From contig JANYFY010000009.1 in assembly GCA_025359565.1 (NCBI GenBank), forward strand, positions 310,001 through 374,000: a stretch of 64,000 nt of DNA, given 5' to 3'. Positions within the stretch are counted from its first letter, which is position 1. Each line of letters begins with the position of its first letter. Under the pieces are notes generated by a model that had not been told where the DNA came from, did not search any database, and saw only the letters and a program-made list of their open reading frames with translations. Positions 48,163 to 57,327 of this stretch are shown piece after piece. Source of the DNA: Gammaproteobacteria bacterium (GTDB lineage: Bacteria; Pseudomonadota; Gammaproteobacteria; Steroidobacterales; Steroidobacteraceae). A program made the position numbers and the translations under genes.

Positions 48163-49626
48163 TTAAAGCTCATCATGCCATGAAAATCCGTCGCGACTAA
48201 TTAGGGCGCTCGAAGCAGCCGGTCCCCAACTGCCCGCAACGTAAATTTTGGGTTTTTCATCGAATTGCTCCCAACCCGCGCGAATGGGATCAATCCAACG
48301 CCACGCGGCATCTACCTCGTCGCGCCGCATAAATAGCGTGAGGTTGCCTTTCACCGTATCCATCAACAAGCGTTCATAGGCATCCAAGCTAGGGGTCCTA
48401 AAAGAATCACCGAGGTCAAGCCCTAAGCTCACCGGTTTGAGGCGCATCCCCTCGCCGGGATTTTTGGCAAGTATGGTAAGAGTAATACTTTCATCCGGTT
48501 GTAGTCTTATCAAGAGTTCATTAGCGGTATGACTGGGTGAATTCTCAAAGATAGGATGCGGAACTTCATCGAAAGTCACCACGAGTTCCGTAACGCGGTC
48601 CTGTAGGCGCTTGCCGGTGCGTAAGTAAAACGGTACTCCTGCCCATCGCCAGGTGTCAATCTCCACTTTAAGTGCGACAAAAGTTTCGGTGGTGCTATCC
48701 GGGGCAATGTTAGTCTCGTTTAGATAGCCCGGTACCGCTACGCCGCCGGCGGCGCCCGCTTTATACTGCCCGCGCACGGTTTTTGTGAGGACATCTTGGC
48801 CGCGTAAAGGTTTCAAGGCGCGCAATACCTTTAGTTTTTCATCGCGTACCGCATCGGGATCGCTACTGGCGGGAGGTTCCATCGCCATAATGCACAAGAG
48901 TTGCAACAAATGGTTCTGTACCATATCGCGTAGTGCACCGGTTTTGTCGTAAAAATGACCACGACGCTCGACACCAAGCTCTTCGGCAACCGTAATTTGG
49001 ACATGTTTTATCAGGCCGCGCCGCCACAGCGGTTCGAATAAGGCATTGCCGAAACGCAAAGCCATGAGATTTTGGACCGCCTCTTTGCCTAGATAGTGAT
49101 CGATGCGATAAATCTGTCTTTCTGCAAATACTCTACCGACTTGATGATTGATAAAATCGGCGGATAGCATGTCATGACCGAGAGGTTTCTCTAGCACGAC
49201 GCGCGAGAGATTAGTAACCAGACCCGCGTTGTTTAAGTTTTCGCATATCCCCGCAAATAAATCGGATGCGGTAGAGAAGAAAAAAACCCGCACTACTTCC
49301 GCACGGTGTGTAAAAGAAGCTGCAAGACGAGCGTAGTCTGAGGCAATTTCAGCATCAACTTTTATATAGTCAAGCAACACAGCGAACGCTTCCCAATGAG
49401 CTAAATCAAATTCCTCTTTGAGAAACGCTTGACAGGTTTTTTGGGAAAGGCTCAGATAGTCGCTACGCGAAAAGTCAGTGCGTGCTACCCCGATAATGCG
49501 CGAGTCAGCGGAGATTTGTCCCGCCACATGGCGGCGATAGAGCGCCGGTAATAATTTGCGCGTTACGAGGTCGCCAGTGCCGCCTAGTAACACCATATCA
49601 AAGGTTGGAAGTACTGTCACTTTCAA
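48163..49626 (-). CDS. zwf: Glucose-6-phosphate 1-dehydrogenase
   Basis: Oxidises glucose 6-phosphate to 6-phosphogluconolactone, giving NADPH. In 487 residues: nucleotide-binding [20 protein letters not shown], the substrate and catalytic stretch [20 protein letters not shown] near residue 170, and [19 protein letters not shown] near residue 330. It is divergent from the eroded edd gene, the layout of a hex-type sugar-acid regulon. Pgl follows in the same transcript. Confidence 0.96.
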   Translation of the reverse strand: MKVTVLPTFDMVLLGGTGDLVTRKLLPALYRRHVAGQISADSRIIGVARTDFSRSDYLSLSQKTCQAFLKEEFDLAHWEAFAVLLDYIKVDAEIASDYARLAASFTHRAEVVRVFFFSTASDLFAGICENLNNAGLVTNLSRVVLEKPLGHDMLSADFINHQVGRVFAERQIYRIDHYLGKEAVQNLMALRFGNALFEPLWRRGLIKHVQITVAEELGVERRGHFYDKTGALRDMVQNHLLQLLCIMAMEPPASSDPDAVRDEKLKVLRALKPLRGQDVLTKTVRGQYKAGAAGGVAVPGYLNETNIAPDSTTETFVALKVEIDTWRWAGVPFYLRTGKRLQDRVTELVVTFDEVPHPIFENSPSHTANELLIRLQPDESITLTILAKNPGEGMRLKPVSLGLDLGDSFRTPSLDAYERLLMDTVKGNLTLFMRRDEVDAAWRWIDPIRAGWEQFDEKPKIYVAGSWGPAASSALISRDGFSWHDEL

Positions 49627-49707
49627 AAAGATCCTATTTTTTTAACCTAGATAGTTTAAGTGGACAGGGTACCATTTGCACCCGTAGACCAGCTAAGTCT
49701 TCGCGGT

Positions 49708-49980
49708 ATGGCACAATACGAAATGTCTAAATCGGGCCCTCAGCTTCACATTCGTGTCATTGAAATTACGCAACGTATAATTGAGCGTAGTCGAGTAACT
49801 CGCGCTGATTATTTGCAGCGTATGGAAGCTGCGAAACAGAGCGAAGCGGCGCGTGGAGGCTTGTCGTGCACTAATTTGGCTCATGGATTTGCCGCTTCCG
49901 AGTCGGGTGATTAACAAGCTTTGCGCATCTATCCGAACGGGAGTGCTGATATCAATCGATTTCAAGCGGTGGGAGTGATC
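49708..49980 (+). pseudogene. edd: Remnant of phosphogluconate dehydratase
   Basis: Two pieces of Edd remain in one reading frame. The first, from ATG at 49708 or 49723, reads LHIRVIEITQRIIERSRVTR, then ADYLQRMEAAKQS and LSCTNLAHGFAAS, like the first 55-60 residues of Edd. TAA at 49912 ends it. Nine bases on, the frame continues RIYPNGSADINRFQAVGV, which corresponds to the conserved Edd segment RLYPNGPADINHFQAAGG near residue 380 of the E. coli enzyme. Some 320 residues between and the last 200 are gone, including the iron-sulfur ligands. The sequence then runs straight into eda. Confidence 0.85.
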
Positions 49981-50604
49981 GTGAATATTCGTGAAATTGT
50001 CGACCTTACTCCGGTTATACCGGTGCTGACGATTAATAAAATCGAGCATGCGGTACCAGTGGCGCGTGCTCTAACGGCCGGTGGTCTTCGGGTCCTTGAA
50101 ATTACTTTACGCACGCCGGTAGCTCTAGCGGCGATTGAAGCCATGCGTAAGGCGGTGCCGGAAGCGATTGTGGGGGTGGGAACACTCACGCGTGCGGTGG
50201 ATTTTGCATCTGCTGATCGGGCGGGGGCGCAGTTTGGTGTCACGCCAGGGCTGACGCCCGAATTGGCGGCAGCAGCTCGAGGATCGCGATTTCCATTGCT
50301 GCCCGGAATCATGACACCTACGGAATTGATCGCAGCCCGTCTTGCAGGATTTCACGTATTAAAACTGTTTCCAGCGCAGCAGGCAGGGGGAGTCGGCATG
50401 CTAAAGGCGCTCAGTGCTCCTTTCCCGGATGTAATGTTTTGCCCAACGGGGGGAATTTCGTTCGCGACCGCGCCGGAATTTTTGGCGCTCGCGAATGTGC
50501 TATGTGTCGGCGGCTCATGGTTTACTCCGCAAGCTTTACTCGATACCCATAACTGGGCAGGGATCGAAGCGCTAGCACGCCAAGCGGCAAATCTGCGTTC
50601 ATGA
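49981..50604 (+). CDS. eda: 2-keto-3-deoxy-6-phosphogluconate aldolase
   Basis: Cleaves KDPG to pyruvate and glyceraldehyde 3-phosphate. In 207 residues: VIPVLTINKIEHAVPVARAL at the start, the acid in GGLRVLEITLRTPVALAAIE near residue 40, VGVGTLTRAVDFASADRAGA, and the Schiff-base lysine in AGFHVLKLFPAQQAGGVGML near residue 125. The start is GTG at 49981 with GGGAG five bases before it; the frame itself is continuous with the edd remnant upstream. It overlaps the next gene by ATGA. Confidence 0.94.
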   Translation: MNIREIVDLTPVIPVLTINKIEHAVPVARALTAGGLRVLEITLRTPVALAAIEAMRKAVPEAIVGVGTLTRAVDFASADRAGAQFGVTPGLTPELAAAARGSRFPLLPGIMTPTELIAARLAGFHVLKLFPAQQAGGVGMLKALSAPFPDVMFCPTGGISFATAPEFLALANVLCVGGSWFTPQALLDTHNWAGIEALARQAANLRS

Positions 50605-50861
50605 ATACCGCGAAATGGATCGTCATTGCCGTGGCCGCAGCGGGTTGGATTGCCACCGCACTGATACTCGGTGCTTACTGGTTATTGTCGATCGGTAAAA
50701 TCGATCAGCGTTCGACTGTCTATCAGTGGATGAATATCATCGGTGGGTTAGGTTTTGTGATTAACTGCACCTGGAATCACGCGCTACCTTCGGTGGCGCT
50801 GAATGTCGTGTGGATGATGATTGGAATCTATTCTTTGTTGCGCAATCGGCGGATGCATTAG
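50601..50861 (+). CDS. CBU_0592-like small membrane protein
   Basis: An 86-residue protein with three hydrophobic segments: WIVIAVAAAGWIATALILGA, VYQWMNIIGGLGFVINCTW and VALNVVWMMIGIYSLLRN. The pattern N-terminal helix, then QWMNIIGGLGFVINC, is that of the CBU_0592 family of unknown function. Its ATG overlaps the eda stop, so it is translationally coupled to eda. No link to sugar-acid metabolism is known. Confidence 0.75.
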   Translation: MNTAKWIVIAVAAAGWIATALILGAYWLLSIGKIDQRSTVYQWMNIIGGLGFVINCTWNHALPSVALNVVWMMIGIYSLLRNRRMH

Positions 50862-51030
50862 AAGACGCTACCTTAGGTACCTGCTGATCGTCTTGTCGCA
50901 GTAGCCGATTAATAATACACCGTTTTAGCCGCGGATCCGTGGGTGCGCATAATTTTGCACCTGTGGCGGAATTAGGGTATATATTTTTTGTCGCCATTTT
51001 TAGGGATCTACGTCAGCCGAGGTTACTCCC

Positions 51031-51675
51031 ATGTATATCTACGCCGAGACTTCTCCTTTTTCTGGCAAAAAAGGCAGCGCATTTCTTGCGGTTATAATGT
51101 TCCATATAGTGATTGGCTACGGTTTTTACAGCGGCCTCAAAAACGGCTTTATAGCCCACGTGGTCGATGACCTCACCATCAAGACAATTCCAGTTACGAA
51201 GCCTATCGATAAAATTGAGATTCCGATGGTTCAACCCAATATTGAATCAAGAAAGCTGGACGTATTCCCGCCCGAAGTGCCACCTATTCGATCTAACGAA
51301 GGTGAACATTTATTTACGCGGAACTCACCAGATATTGCACCGACCGTACTGGTGACTCCTGAGGCACCCACGCGACACCCAGTGACGATTGAAGCGGCGA
51401 TGGATCCCCGCCATCCTTTGCTCATCGGCGACGATTATTATCCCGATTCCGCAAAAAGAAATGGCGAAGAAGGTCGATGTGTGGTGGAAATGACGGTGGC
51501 GGCTGATGGGCGCATCATTGATTCCGCTATTCAAGCTTCGTCAGGCGTTGCAAGTCTAGATAGGGCTTGTCTGAAAAGTGTGCGGGGGCAGCGCATGTTG
51601 CCCGCGACGGTGGATGGCAAGCCCATCGAGCGCATAACCGCGATACCGATTCGATGGAGGATTTTGAATAAATAG
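51031..51675 (+). CDS. TonB-like energy transducer
   Basis: A 214-residue envelope protein with one N-terminal membrane helix (FLAVIMFHIVIGYGFYSGL, about residues 18-36), a linker with scattered prolines (about 50-125), and a C-terminal TonB domain (about 130-214: YYPDSAKRNGEEGRCVVEMT and GVASLDRACLKSVRGQRMLP). TonB passes proton-motive force to outer-membrane transporters. There are no exbB/exbD or TonB-dependent receptor genes next to it, so its partners lie elsewhere. A weak hairpin with a T-run precedes it at about 50935-50995, possibly the terminator of the eda unit. Confidence 0.85.
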   Translation: MYIYAETSPFSGKKGSAFLAVIMFHIVIGYGFYSGLKNGFIAHVVDDLTIKTIPVTKPIDKIEIPMVQPNIESRKLDVFPPEVPPIRSNEGEHLFTRNSPDIAPTVLVTPEAPTRHPVTIEAAMDPRHPLLIGDDYYPDSAKRNGEEGRCVVEMTVAADGRIIDSAIQASSGVASLDRACLKSVRGQRMLPATVDGKPIERITAIPIRWRILNK

Positions 51676-51807
51676 CGCCTTGATAGAGGAAGCGCCTTAT
51701 TCCGTAGGTGATGGCTTACCTTAATTGCTGACTTACCGACTAGTACGGTGTTGGTACGCCTTGTACAATCCTGCGAAATCTCAATCGAAGTAAACGTACC
51801 TATATCT

Positions 51808-53313
51808 ATGTTTTGTAAAATTCTGGTTTATGCGGTTTCAGTTGCGTGGTTTTTGTCGTTAGCGGGTGCAACGCCAGCCACCGTGACGCAAACTATAATA
51901 GCCCCGATTCCGATGGTAACGCCGATTGAATATCGCAGTGTGGATGGGCAATTGTTTGTCACGATGGAGGCACGCGCAACACCGGTTGCTTTAGGCGGCA
52001 TTGTTGTGAATGGCGTCACCTACAATGGTGTGTACGCGGGTCCGGTGTTGCGTCTAATGCCCGGCGACACGCTTCATTTTCATCTCGTCAATCATTTACT
52101 CCAGGCTACGAATGTTCATTTTCACGGTCTATCGGTTTCGCCACAGGGACACGGTGACGATTCCATGCACATGGTCGCAGCGGGCGACAGTTGGGATTAC
52201 ATTATTCCAATCCCCAAGGATCATCCTCCGGGCGTTTATTGGTATCACACTCATGGCCATGACTTTGCAGAGCGTCAACTGATGGGTGGTTTAAGCGGAA
52301 CTTTGGTGATTGATGGATTTCAAGAACAGGTACCGGCTACAAAGTTACTGACCGAACACCTGATGGCGCTTAAAGAATTCTCACCCAACAAAAATGGTGA
52401 TCTCAATATAGTGCCCAAGCCCGTTAACGGATCGATTAAAACGCTCAATGGCCAGGTGACCCCACGCATCGATATCCAACCCGGCGAGACGCAGCTGTGG
52501 CGGTTTAGCGATCAAACGGCAAACACTTACTTTCGTCTAAGACTGGAAGGTCACCAAATGATAGTCATTGGCCGCGATGCACGCCCCATCCTCCACCCAG
52601 AAACCGTATCGGAGGTGCTAATAGGTCCGAGTGAGCGTACGGATCTGCTGGTGACGGCGCGAGCTGCCGGGGCGTATCGCTTAATTGCTGAACCGGTTAG
52701 TACCGGGCCGGTAGGCGATATGTTTCCCGCTCAGGATCTTGCGATTGTTGCATCGGCAAGGGACATGAGCAGACCCGCGCCGTTGCCACTTGGCGCTTTG
52801 ATCATAAACGCGCCGGGTCAGAAGCCAATCCCTGGCGATCGCATTGATGCTCACCGTCTGGTGTCGTTGTCTGAGGATCCCGTCACTGGACTTTTCTTTA
52901 TTAACCACGCCGTGTTCGATCCCGCGCGCATCGATATATCCGTACCGCTAGGCTCAATTGAAGACTGGACGATACGTAACTCGTCTGAGGAACTGCACGT
53001 GTTCCATATCCATCAGGTGCCGTTTCAGGTGCTGAGCATCAACGGCAAACCTCAGCCATTTCAGGGATTGCGCGACACCATCGACGTGCCCATCCACGGT
53101 GATGTCGTCATTAGGATGGCGTTTACAGACCCGACGATCGTTGGCCGCTTCATGTATCACTGTCATATTTTAGAGCACGAGGACAAAGGCATGATGTCCC
53201 AGATTGAGGTGTATGACCCCAAGACGGGTCCGATGCCAGAGGGCATGCACATGTCTAGCGATGCGGGCAAGTCCAGAAGTCATGGAATTCCTGCAAATTC
53301 GGGCGCGCGGTAA
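51808..53313 (+). CDS. Multicopper oxidase (laccase-like), secreted
   Basis: A three-cupredoxin oxidase of about 501 residues with a signal peptide (MFCKILVYAVSVAWFLSLAG). All four copper motifs are in place: NVHFHGLSVSPQGHGDDSMH near residue 105, YWYHTHGHDFAERQLMGG near residue 145, HVFHIHQVPFQVLS near residue 400, and MYHCHILEHEDKGMM near residue 453, with the axial methionine. It should oxidise phenols or metal ions such as Cu(I) or Fe(II) in the periplasm; substrate is unknown. The frame opens at 51748 with GTG/TTG-type starts; ATG at 51808 gives the signal peptide. It is followed ten bases on by a porin-like gene. Confidence 0.9.
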   Translation: MFCKILVYAVSVAWFLSLAGATPATVTQTIIAPIPMVTPIEYRSVDGQLFVTMEARATPVALGGIVVNGVTYNGVYAGPVLRLMPGDTLHFHLVNHLLQATNVHFHGLSVSPQGHGDDSMHMVAAGDSWDYIIPIPKDHPPGVYWYHTHGHDFAERQLMGGLSGTLVIDGFQEQVPATKLLTEHLMALKEFSPNKNGDLNIVPKPVNGSIKTLNGQVTPRIDIQPGETQLWRFSDQTANTYFRLRLEGHQMIVIGRDARPILHPETVSEVLIGPSERTDLLVTARAAGAYRLIAEPVSTGPVGDMFPAQDLAIVASARDMSRPAPLPLGALIINAPGQKPIPGDRIDAHRLVSLSEDPVTGLFFINHAVFDPARIDISVPLGSIEDWTIRNSSEELHVFHIHQVPFQVLSINGKPQPFQGLRDTIDVPIHGDVVIRMAFTDPTIVGRFMYHCHILEHEDKGMMSQIEVYDPKTGPMPEGMHMSSDAGKSRSHGIPANSGAR

Positions 53314-53323
53314 GAGATTAAGG

Positions 53324-54550
53324 ATGCGGGTAGGAGGATTATTGGGTGGATGGGTCGCGCTAACCTATTCAATGTCGCTCGCCGCGCAGTCCGGCGACAA
53401 CAGCGCGCAAGCTGATCATGCGCAGTCGTCATCGACGGTCGCCGATATAAGCATGGCGGACAGTTTTCCCAAGATAAGCTTCGGTACCTTGGTTAACGTC
53501 GAAATGGCTGGGATAGTCGCGCCCGACAGTGTCAATCGGAGAGTGGAACCCAGTTTGCGATTTGATTCGATTTTTCTTGCCGATCTTAATGACAAGTTAT
53601 CTATCGATGCGCTGTATCAGTTTAAGCCCCGTCAACCCCGCGCAGCTGTCGATCCGAACCGAGATTTATTTATTAATCAGAGCATCGGACGACGTGAGGG
53701 CGGAAAATTCAAGGAACTGTATGTCCGTTACGGCGACTACCGCGTCGGTAAGTTTGTCCAAGACTTCGGGCGTGCTTACGCTCTGCTTCCCGGACCCTAT
53801 GCGGCAGATTTTATCGAAGAAGGCGATGAGGGTTATGAGCCGAGCGATATGATTGGCATTGAGCGACTGCATGTCTTTGATAGTGAAGAACACGGCTGGC
53901 AGCAGCTATCGATTTCTGCATTTCTATTTGATCAGACTATGCTACATGAGAGCTTTCCGTATAATGAAGGTACAGTACGTTATCGTGATGGGGGACTCGG
54001 CAATACGCATTTACCCGAAAATATAATGGTCACTTACGATGTGCTCAACATGCCCGTTGGTCATTTGGGTCAGTTGACGCTACAGGCAAGTGCGATTCGT
54101 TGGGGAAAGAGCTTCGATGCCGAAAAGGGTGAGCGTTGGGCGACACTCGGTGGCGACCTTGCGATTCCACTGCGCGGCTCGGTTGCATCGACTCTAGACG
54201 GCAGCTATTCACAGTTGCGTGTCTATGTCGAAGGCGCAACCCGGAGGGATTTCAAGGGTTTTGCTGGTCGAAATCGTAATTTCCTTAGCGCATCTATGGC
54301 CTATCTCGACGGCCGCTGGCAAATCGACTTGACGACTACGCAACGCTGGACGACGGATCACAGCCTTCCGTTGCAAAAAGACACGCTGTACACGGCAACA
54401 ATTGGCTACAGCTTTCAGTCCCAGACGGTGCTGGGCTTAAGTCTGGCAAACGAATGGGTTGATCATCGCCGCGGCAATTTCATCGGCATTAGACTGACGC
54501 AAAATTTTACGACCTGTAGCCGATGCAGGGTACAGAGCCATTCATACTGA
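53324..54550 (+). CDS. Outer-membrane beta-barrel protein
   Basis: A 408-residue secreted protein. Signal peptide MRVGGLLGGWVALTYSMSLA, then repeated amphipathic strands (LSIDALYQFKPRQPR, LYVRYGDYRVGKFVQDFG, LYTATIGYSFQSQTVLGLSL) that suit a porin of about 14-18 strands. It ends FIGIRLTQNFTTCSRCRVQS, so the expected terminal aromatic residue NF is followed by a 14-residue cysteine-containing tail. No family name is certain. ATG at 53324 is chosen; a longer open frame from 53204 lacks a signal sequence. It lies between the multicopper oxidase and an MFS gene, in one transcript. Confidence 0.7.
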   Translation: MRVGGLLGGWVALTYSMSLAAQSGDNSAQADHAQSSSTVADISMADSFPKISFGTLVNVEMAGIVAPDSVNRRVEPSLRFDSIFLADLNDKLSIDALYQFKPRQPRAAVDPNRDLFINQSIGRREGGKFKELYVRYGDYRVGKFVQDFGRAYALLPGPYAADFIEEGDEGYEPSDMIGIERLHVFDSEEHGWQQLSISAFLFDQTMLHESFPYNEGTVRYRDGGLGNTHLPENIMVTYDVLNMPVGHLGQLTLQASAIRWGKSFDAEKGERWATLGGDLAIPLRGSVASTLDGSYSQLRVYVEGATRRDFKGFAGRNRNFLSASMAYLDGRWQIDLTTTQRWTTDHSLPLQKDTLYTATIGYSFQSQTVLGLSLANEWVDHRRGNFIGIRLTQNFTTCSRCRVQSHSY

Positions 54551-54590
54551 TCGCGTTGAAGAATTGGGTGTACGTGGTAACCTCGAGCCC

Positions 54591-55814
54591 ATGCCGGCCC
54601 CACCGTTAACTAAGCGACAACGCAATGTGGTCATTGCGGCCTATTTAGGCTGGACGCTTGACGCTTTCGATTATTTCTTGATGGTGTTCATGTTCAAGGA
54701 CATTGCTAAAGAATTTCACTCTAGCATGCAAACGGTCTCGACCGCTGTCCTTCTAACTCTTGCCATGAGACCCGTCGGTGCCTTCCTCTTCGGCAGGCTA
54801 GCTGACCGTTTCGGCCGTAAACCCACGCTGATGTGGAACATATTGGTGTACTCGCTGCTCGAGATGACGTCGGGGTTCGCGCCAAATATGACCACCTTAC
54901 TCATCGTTCGTGCCTTATTCGGAGTCGCGATGGGGGGCGAATGGGGAGTGGGATCTGCGCTGGCGATGGAGAGCATTCCTGCTGCGCGGCGTGGATTTGT
55001 TTCCGGTCTGTTGCAGGTCGGTTATCCGTCGGGCTATTTCCTGGCATCGTTGACGGTGTACCTCGCATATGACCGAATCGGTTGGCGTTATATGTTTATG
55101 CTGGGCATGATTCCGGCAGTACTCCTGTTTTTCATACGTCGGGCGGTGGATGAGTCGCCGGCTTGGGCTGAGCAGCAGCATACCGCTCGCGTGGGACTGA
55201 TCGGTGCTTTGATCGCTAATTGGAAGCTCGCGGTGTACTGCATTGTCATGATGTCCGCTTTTAATTTTTTCAGTCACGGCTCTCAAGATGCCTACCCTAG
55301 CCAGTTTTTAAAATTGCAGCATCACTTTGGCACCCAATTAAGTTCGCTAATGACGGCAGTTGCCAATATCGGCGCGATTTGTGGAGGATTGTTTTTTGGA
55401 TCTTGGTCCGAAAAAATAGGACGACGTCGAGCCATAGTGATCGCGGCACTGATTACCCTTCCGGCGCTACCATTCTGGGCGTTCGGCTCGACGCCGTTAA
55501 TTCTCGCCGCCGGCGCGTTTCTGATGCAACTAGGAGTGCAGGGGGCATGGGGAGTGATACCCGTGCATCTGAATGAGTTATCGCCACCGGAAATTCGCGC
55601 AACTTTTCCTGGCGTTGTCTACCAGTTAGGTAATCTCTTAGCAGCCGTTAATTTGAACATCCAAGTCGCTATCGCTGAAACTCATGGCAACAACTATGGT
55701 CTGGCGATGGCAGTTGTGGTCGGAACGGTAGCAGTAGTAATAATTCTACTGGTCGCACTCGGTCCGGAGCGACGCGGAATAGCGATGATCGGTGCGACAG
55801 CGACAAGCCCGTGA
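54591..55814 (+). CDS. MFS transporter (sugar/aromatic acid-type)
   Basis: A 12-helix transporter of about 407 residues. It shows the MFS hallmarks GWTLDAFDYFLMVFMFKDIA in helix 1, GRLADRFGRKPTLMWNI in loop 2-3, RALFGVAMGGEWGVGSALAM in helix 4 and GSWSEKIGRRRAIVIA in loop 8-9. The ALDAFDYF and GGEWG patterns belong to carboxylate and sugar symporters (ShiA/NanT/AAHS-like); the compound moved is unknown. The frame could start at TTG 54564, but ATG at 54591 fits better. It ends the oxidase-porin-transporter set. Confidence 0.85.
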   Translation: MPAPPLTKRQRNVVIAAYLGWTLDAFDYFLMVFMFKDIAKEFHSSMQTVSTAVLLTLAMRPVGAFLFGRLADRFGRKPTLMWNILVYSLLEMTSGFAPNMTTLLIVRALFGVAMGGEWGVGSALAMESIPAARRGFVSGLLQVGYPSGYFLASLTVYLAYDRIGWRYMFMLGMIPAVLLFFIRRAVDESPAWAEQQHTARVGLIGALIANWKLAVYCIVMMSAFNFFSHGSQDAYPSQFLKLQHHFGTQLSSLMTAVANIGAICGGLFFGSWSEKIGRRRAIVIAALITLPALPFWAFGSTPLILAAGAFLMQLGVQGAWGVIPVHLNELSPPEIRATFPGVVYQLGNLLAAVNLNIQVAIAETHGNNYGLAMAVVVGTVAVVIILLVALGPERRGIAMIGATATSP

Positions 55815-56024
55815 ATAGCAATAGAATCAATTATTCCGTCAGTGTGGACCGGCGAGTGCACTCTTAAGACCCGCATACAAGAATCGACTAGTAATTCCTG
55901 TAATGAAGTAGCGGGATCCGAGGAACTCAGATCGAGCGCAGAGGTTTGCCCCCGAATCGACTGTACAGCCGTCAAGCTAATGATCGCCGAAATAGCCCAG
56001 ATCGAAAGCGACGGAAAATTCACA

Positions 56025-57296
56025 TTAAAGGCTGTTAGTTTCGGGTGGAGCAGATGACTCGTCGCTTGCACTTCTCGGAGTGCGCGCTAAATTTGCGATT
56101 GGTTCTATAGGCTCCAGGACTCGATCAACGCGCAATCCCAATTCAGGAAAGCGTCGCGCAGCAGGCAATACCAGTTGTTCCAAAGAACCAATCGCTTTGT
56201 TAAAGGAGTCCACGCTGTTGCCCAACGATTTTCCCAGCTTTCCCAGATGCTCACCAAATACCGCTAGGCGTTTATAGAGATCCTCGCCGAGACGACGTAT
56301 CTCGGCAGCGTTGTCGGCGAGTTGGGTTTGCTTCCAGCCGTAGGCTATTGCTTTGAGTAAAGCCACTAAACTAGTGGGTGTCGCGAGCATGACGTTTTGG
56401 CGCAGCGCTTCGTCGATCAAACCGGGATTTTCTTGGAGCGCGGCCGATAAAAATTGATCGCCAGGTAAGAATAGCACCACAAAATCAGGACTGCGATCAA
56501 ATTGTGACCAGTACTGTTTGGACGATAACTCACGAATTCTTGCGCCAACGATTTGTGCATGACGTTTGAGCTGAGTGTTACGCTCAGTATCGTCGCTGGC
56601 CTCGGCGGCTGAGAGGTAAGCGTCTAAGGGAGTTTTTACATCTACTACAATATCGCGCTGCTCGGGCATGTGCACAATCATGTCGGGGCGCACACTGCCA
56701 GAATCCGTTTTCTGATGCTGTTGTTCGCTAAAGTCGACGTGTAATGTCATTCCGGCAAGTTCGACTAGCCGACGCAGTGTGATCTCGCCCCACTGACCGC
56801 GCACGTCGGGTCGCCGTAGCGCGGTGACCAGGTTACGGGTTTCCCGCGACAATAAATTTTGTCCACTGGCTAATGCTTCCATTTGTACTTTTATGCTTGC
56901 AAACGCATCGCGTCGATCACGCTCGATACTCTGAATTTGAGTCTCGGCTTTATTTAACGCCTCGCGAATCGGCGCGACCAAGGATTCGATTGCAATTTCA
57001 CGTTCTTTGAGTGTTTGTGCGGCCTGCTGTTGCTGGTTCCCCAGCCGTTCGCGCGCTAGTGCTAAAAATACTTCGCTGTTACTTTGCAGTGTGTCGCGCG
57101 CAATGTCCCCAAATACGCCGTGTATTTGTTCGCGGGTGCGTTCCAATATCGTACTGTTTTCAGCACGCAACACTTCCAATGCGATACGTAGTCGTTGTGT
57201 TCGCAGGCTATGCCAAATGAACAGGGTCACAGCGCCTAGCAGCGTGCCACTTAAAAATAGGAGAACCAAAGTTTCCGTGTTATAGAGATTCACCAT
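56025..57296 (-). CDS. rmuC: DNA recombination protein RmuC
   Basis: A 423-residue protein with an N-terminal membrane helix (TLVLLFLSGTLLGAVTLFIW), a long coiled coil (about 35-145), and the RmuC nuclease-like domain: TALRRPDVRGQWGEITLRRL near residue 162, RPDMIVHMPEQRDIVVDVKT near residue 205 and PDFVVLFLPGDQFLSAALQE near residue 268. E. coli RmuC limits inversions at short repeats. It is the last gene of the mtaD-ubiG-rmuC run, 31 bases after ubiG. The 210-base gap on its downstream side, before the MFS stop, shows no gene I can support. Confidence 0.93.
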   Translation of the reverse strand: MVNLYNTETLVLLFLSGTLLGAVTLFIWHSLRTQRLRIALEVLRAENSTILERTREQIHGVFGDIARDTLQSNSEVFLALARERLGNQQQQAAQTLKEREIAIESLVAPIREALNKAETQIQSIERDRRDAFASIKVQMEALASGQNLLSRETRNLVTALRRPDVRGQWGEITLRRLVELAGMTLHVDFSEQQHQKTDSGSVRPDMIVHMPEQRDIVVDVKTPLDAYLSAAEASDDTERNTQLKRHAQIVGARIRELSSKQYWSQFDRSPDFVVLFLPGDQFLSAALQENPGLIDEALRQNVMLATPTSLVALLKAIAYGWKQTQLADNAAEIRRLGEDLYKRLAVFGEHLGKLGKSLGNSVDSFNKAIGSLEQLVLPAARRFPELGLRVDRVLEPIEPIANLARTPRSASDESSAPPETNSL

Positions 57297-57327
57297 TAGA
57301 GTATCTTTAACTTTTTACGCAGTGTGA

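Noticed and set aside
55694-56071. Open frame of 125 codons on the minus strand between the MFS gene and rmuC
   Set aside because: Half lies antisense inside the MFS gene, there is no recognisable motif and the amino-acid make-up looks random. The 210 bases of true gap hold no gene I can support.
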